Shown here one piece after another: positions 62,847 to 64,000 of a DNA stretch of 64,000 nt. Source of the stretch: Trochalopteron elliotii (lineage: Eukaryota; Chordata; Aves; Passeriformes; Leiothrichidae); NCBI GenBank assembly GCA_024734555.1, contig JANPWX010000173.1, positions 310,001-374,000 of the forward strand, given 5' to 3'. Within the stretch, counting starts at the first letter, position 1. Each line of letters begins with the position of its first letter. The translations under genes and the position numbers were made by a program. The notes under the pieces are model-generated. The model worked only from the letters and a program-made list of their open reading frames with translations, did not search any database and was not told the DNA's origin.

Positions 62847-64000
62847 CGCCAAAGGTGGGTAGACAAGACATTGTCTTGCTCAATAAGGGACACCACACAC
62901 CTGGACAGCCCTGGGTACAGTGCTGCTGCAGCTCTGCGCACAAGATTTAAAGAATTATGTTATGTAAAGTCTAGCTCTGGGCTGATCCTCAGTATTCAGG
63001 GATGCTCATGTATTTTATGAGAGAGAAGGGAAAAAACCCACAAAAGTGGGGACAAGAGAAAATCCTTTAGTTTGAGCAGGTAAGTTAGTGCACATTCTGG
63101 ATGAGAAGCAGAAAGTTGTTTCTGTTTCAGCTAAGGCAAGAACGAGGGAGGGAAATACAAGGGAGTAAGATGAGTTTGCTGCATCTAAGACAACAGGAAA
63201 CCTATGGCCATGTCTGCTGCTATAGTTTTAGGATCACAAACTTGGATTTCATTCAGAGATCCCTTCTTAACTTGTATCCATTAAAATGCTGTGGTTTTAA
63301 CTAGGCTCATTCCCACACTAATGCAGTACACAATAAACATTACAAAAATAACAGTTATCTACCTTTTCACCTAACACAGTTTCTCCTTCCTTCCACCTTA
63401 CCCAGCAATGGTAACAAAATTTGCAAATAAGGTCAAAGGAATCAATTCAGAGGATAAAAGTAATGTCAATACATTATTTTAGGAATAAATTTTACTCTGA
63501 ACATTACTCATTTTTCTCAGATGTTTAAGGTTAAAACAACAGGATAAGTAATATTGAATCAGATGTTAGAAAGCCATGTCAATCTGCAAAAGAAAATTAA
63601 AAAGTAAATCTAAAGCAATTTTAGAGGCTTTAGATTCTAAGATTAGAGGTAAGCCCTGATATATGTGGAAGAAAAACAGAAGGATTATTTCTCAATAAAA
63701 ATCAATCTCTTGGGAAAAAACAAAGAAATAAATAAAGACCCCACATATGACCATATTTTCTACATCTTTCTCTGAATATTTAACCTTTTCATATGAGAAT
63801 CAGTCAGAAACACAAAGGAAACTCTTCAAGATTATTTAAGAAATTAAAAGAAACAAACTAAGCATACAAACACTATTACATGAAAGTTCAAATTCTTCCA
63901 TTTACATTGAGAGATTTAAAACTAAGAAAAAAAAGAAGTTGGATAAAAGACTAAATAAGATATTTAAATAGATAGTGGGTTATGTATACAAATTATGACA
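62847..64000. other. Non-coding stretch to the right edge
   Basis: A slightly GC-richer patch lies at 62850-62950 directly after the CR1 stub; it may be the rest of a diverged or unknown repeat. The remainder is AT-rich with no recognised gene. The 67-codon frame at 63101-63304 has no family resemblance. Confidence 0.45.

Overview
This window looks like a piece of a vertebrate, almost certainly avian, nuclear genome. It is AT-rich (roughly 35-40% GC by eye). It has no prokaryotic gene density, ribosome-binding sites or operons. It carries several 5'-truncated CR1 LINE copies ending in the bird-type 3' tail (ATTCTATG-like), plus one long terminal repeat of a type I know from bird endogenous retroviruses. 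The species cannot be named from this sequence.

No complete protein-coding gene can be supported. The open frames over 100 codons are about as numerous as expected in 64 kb of AT-rich DNA. None matches a protein family I recognise, and several lie inside CR1 or LTR sequence. The window is best read as intergenic DNA or the interior of a very long intron. The only places with exon-like grammar are weak: the left edge (open frame ending at a strong splice donor at 334), a 120-bp splice-bounded open segment at 21274-21393, and a 181-codon frame at 12782-13324.

Layout: 1-3.6 kb is single-copy-looking AT-rich DNA. A forward CR1 lies at 3.6-4.2 kb. A dense palindrome and homeodomain-like motif cluster sits at 8.5 kb, next to a reverse CR1 at 8.9-9.4 kb. 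Unique AT-rich DNA with short simple repeats runs to 23 kb. A compact repeat nest occupies 23.1-24.8 kb: a (GGGAAA)n array, a reverse CR1, a degenerate avian LTR and a poly-A tract. From 24.8 to 42.1 kb the DNA is mostly unique, with a (GT)n array at 34.0 kb and a GC-richer islet at 37.1 kb. A much older reverse CR1 lies at 42.1-43.4 kb, split by about 300 bp of unrelated sequence. A possible LTR-derived block is at 46.1-46.6 kb. Further CR1 copies lie at 47.7-48.4 kb (forward), 54.4-54.8 kb (reverse), 60.3-60.5 kb (forward) and a 3' stub at 62.8 kb.

I found no tRNA, rRNA, snRNA, CRISPR or convincing new system. The most rewarding items to recheck are the left-edge exon candidate, the 8.5-kb motif cluster, the G-quadruplex/triplex array, the ancient interrupted CR1 and the mutually exclusive hairpins at 46.08 kb. 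Family calls rest on remembered consensus patterns; no database search was possible.
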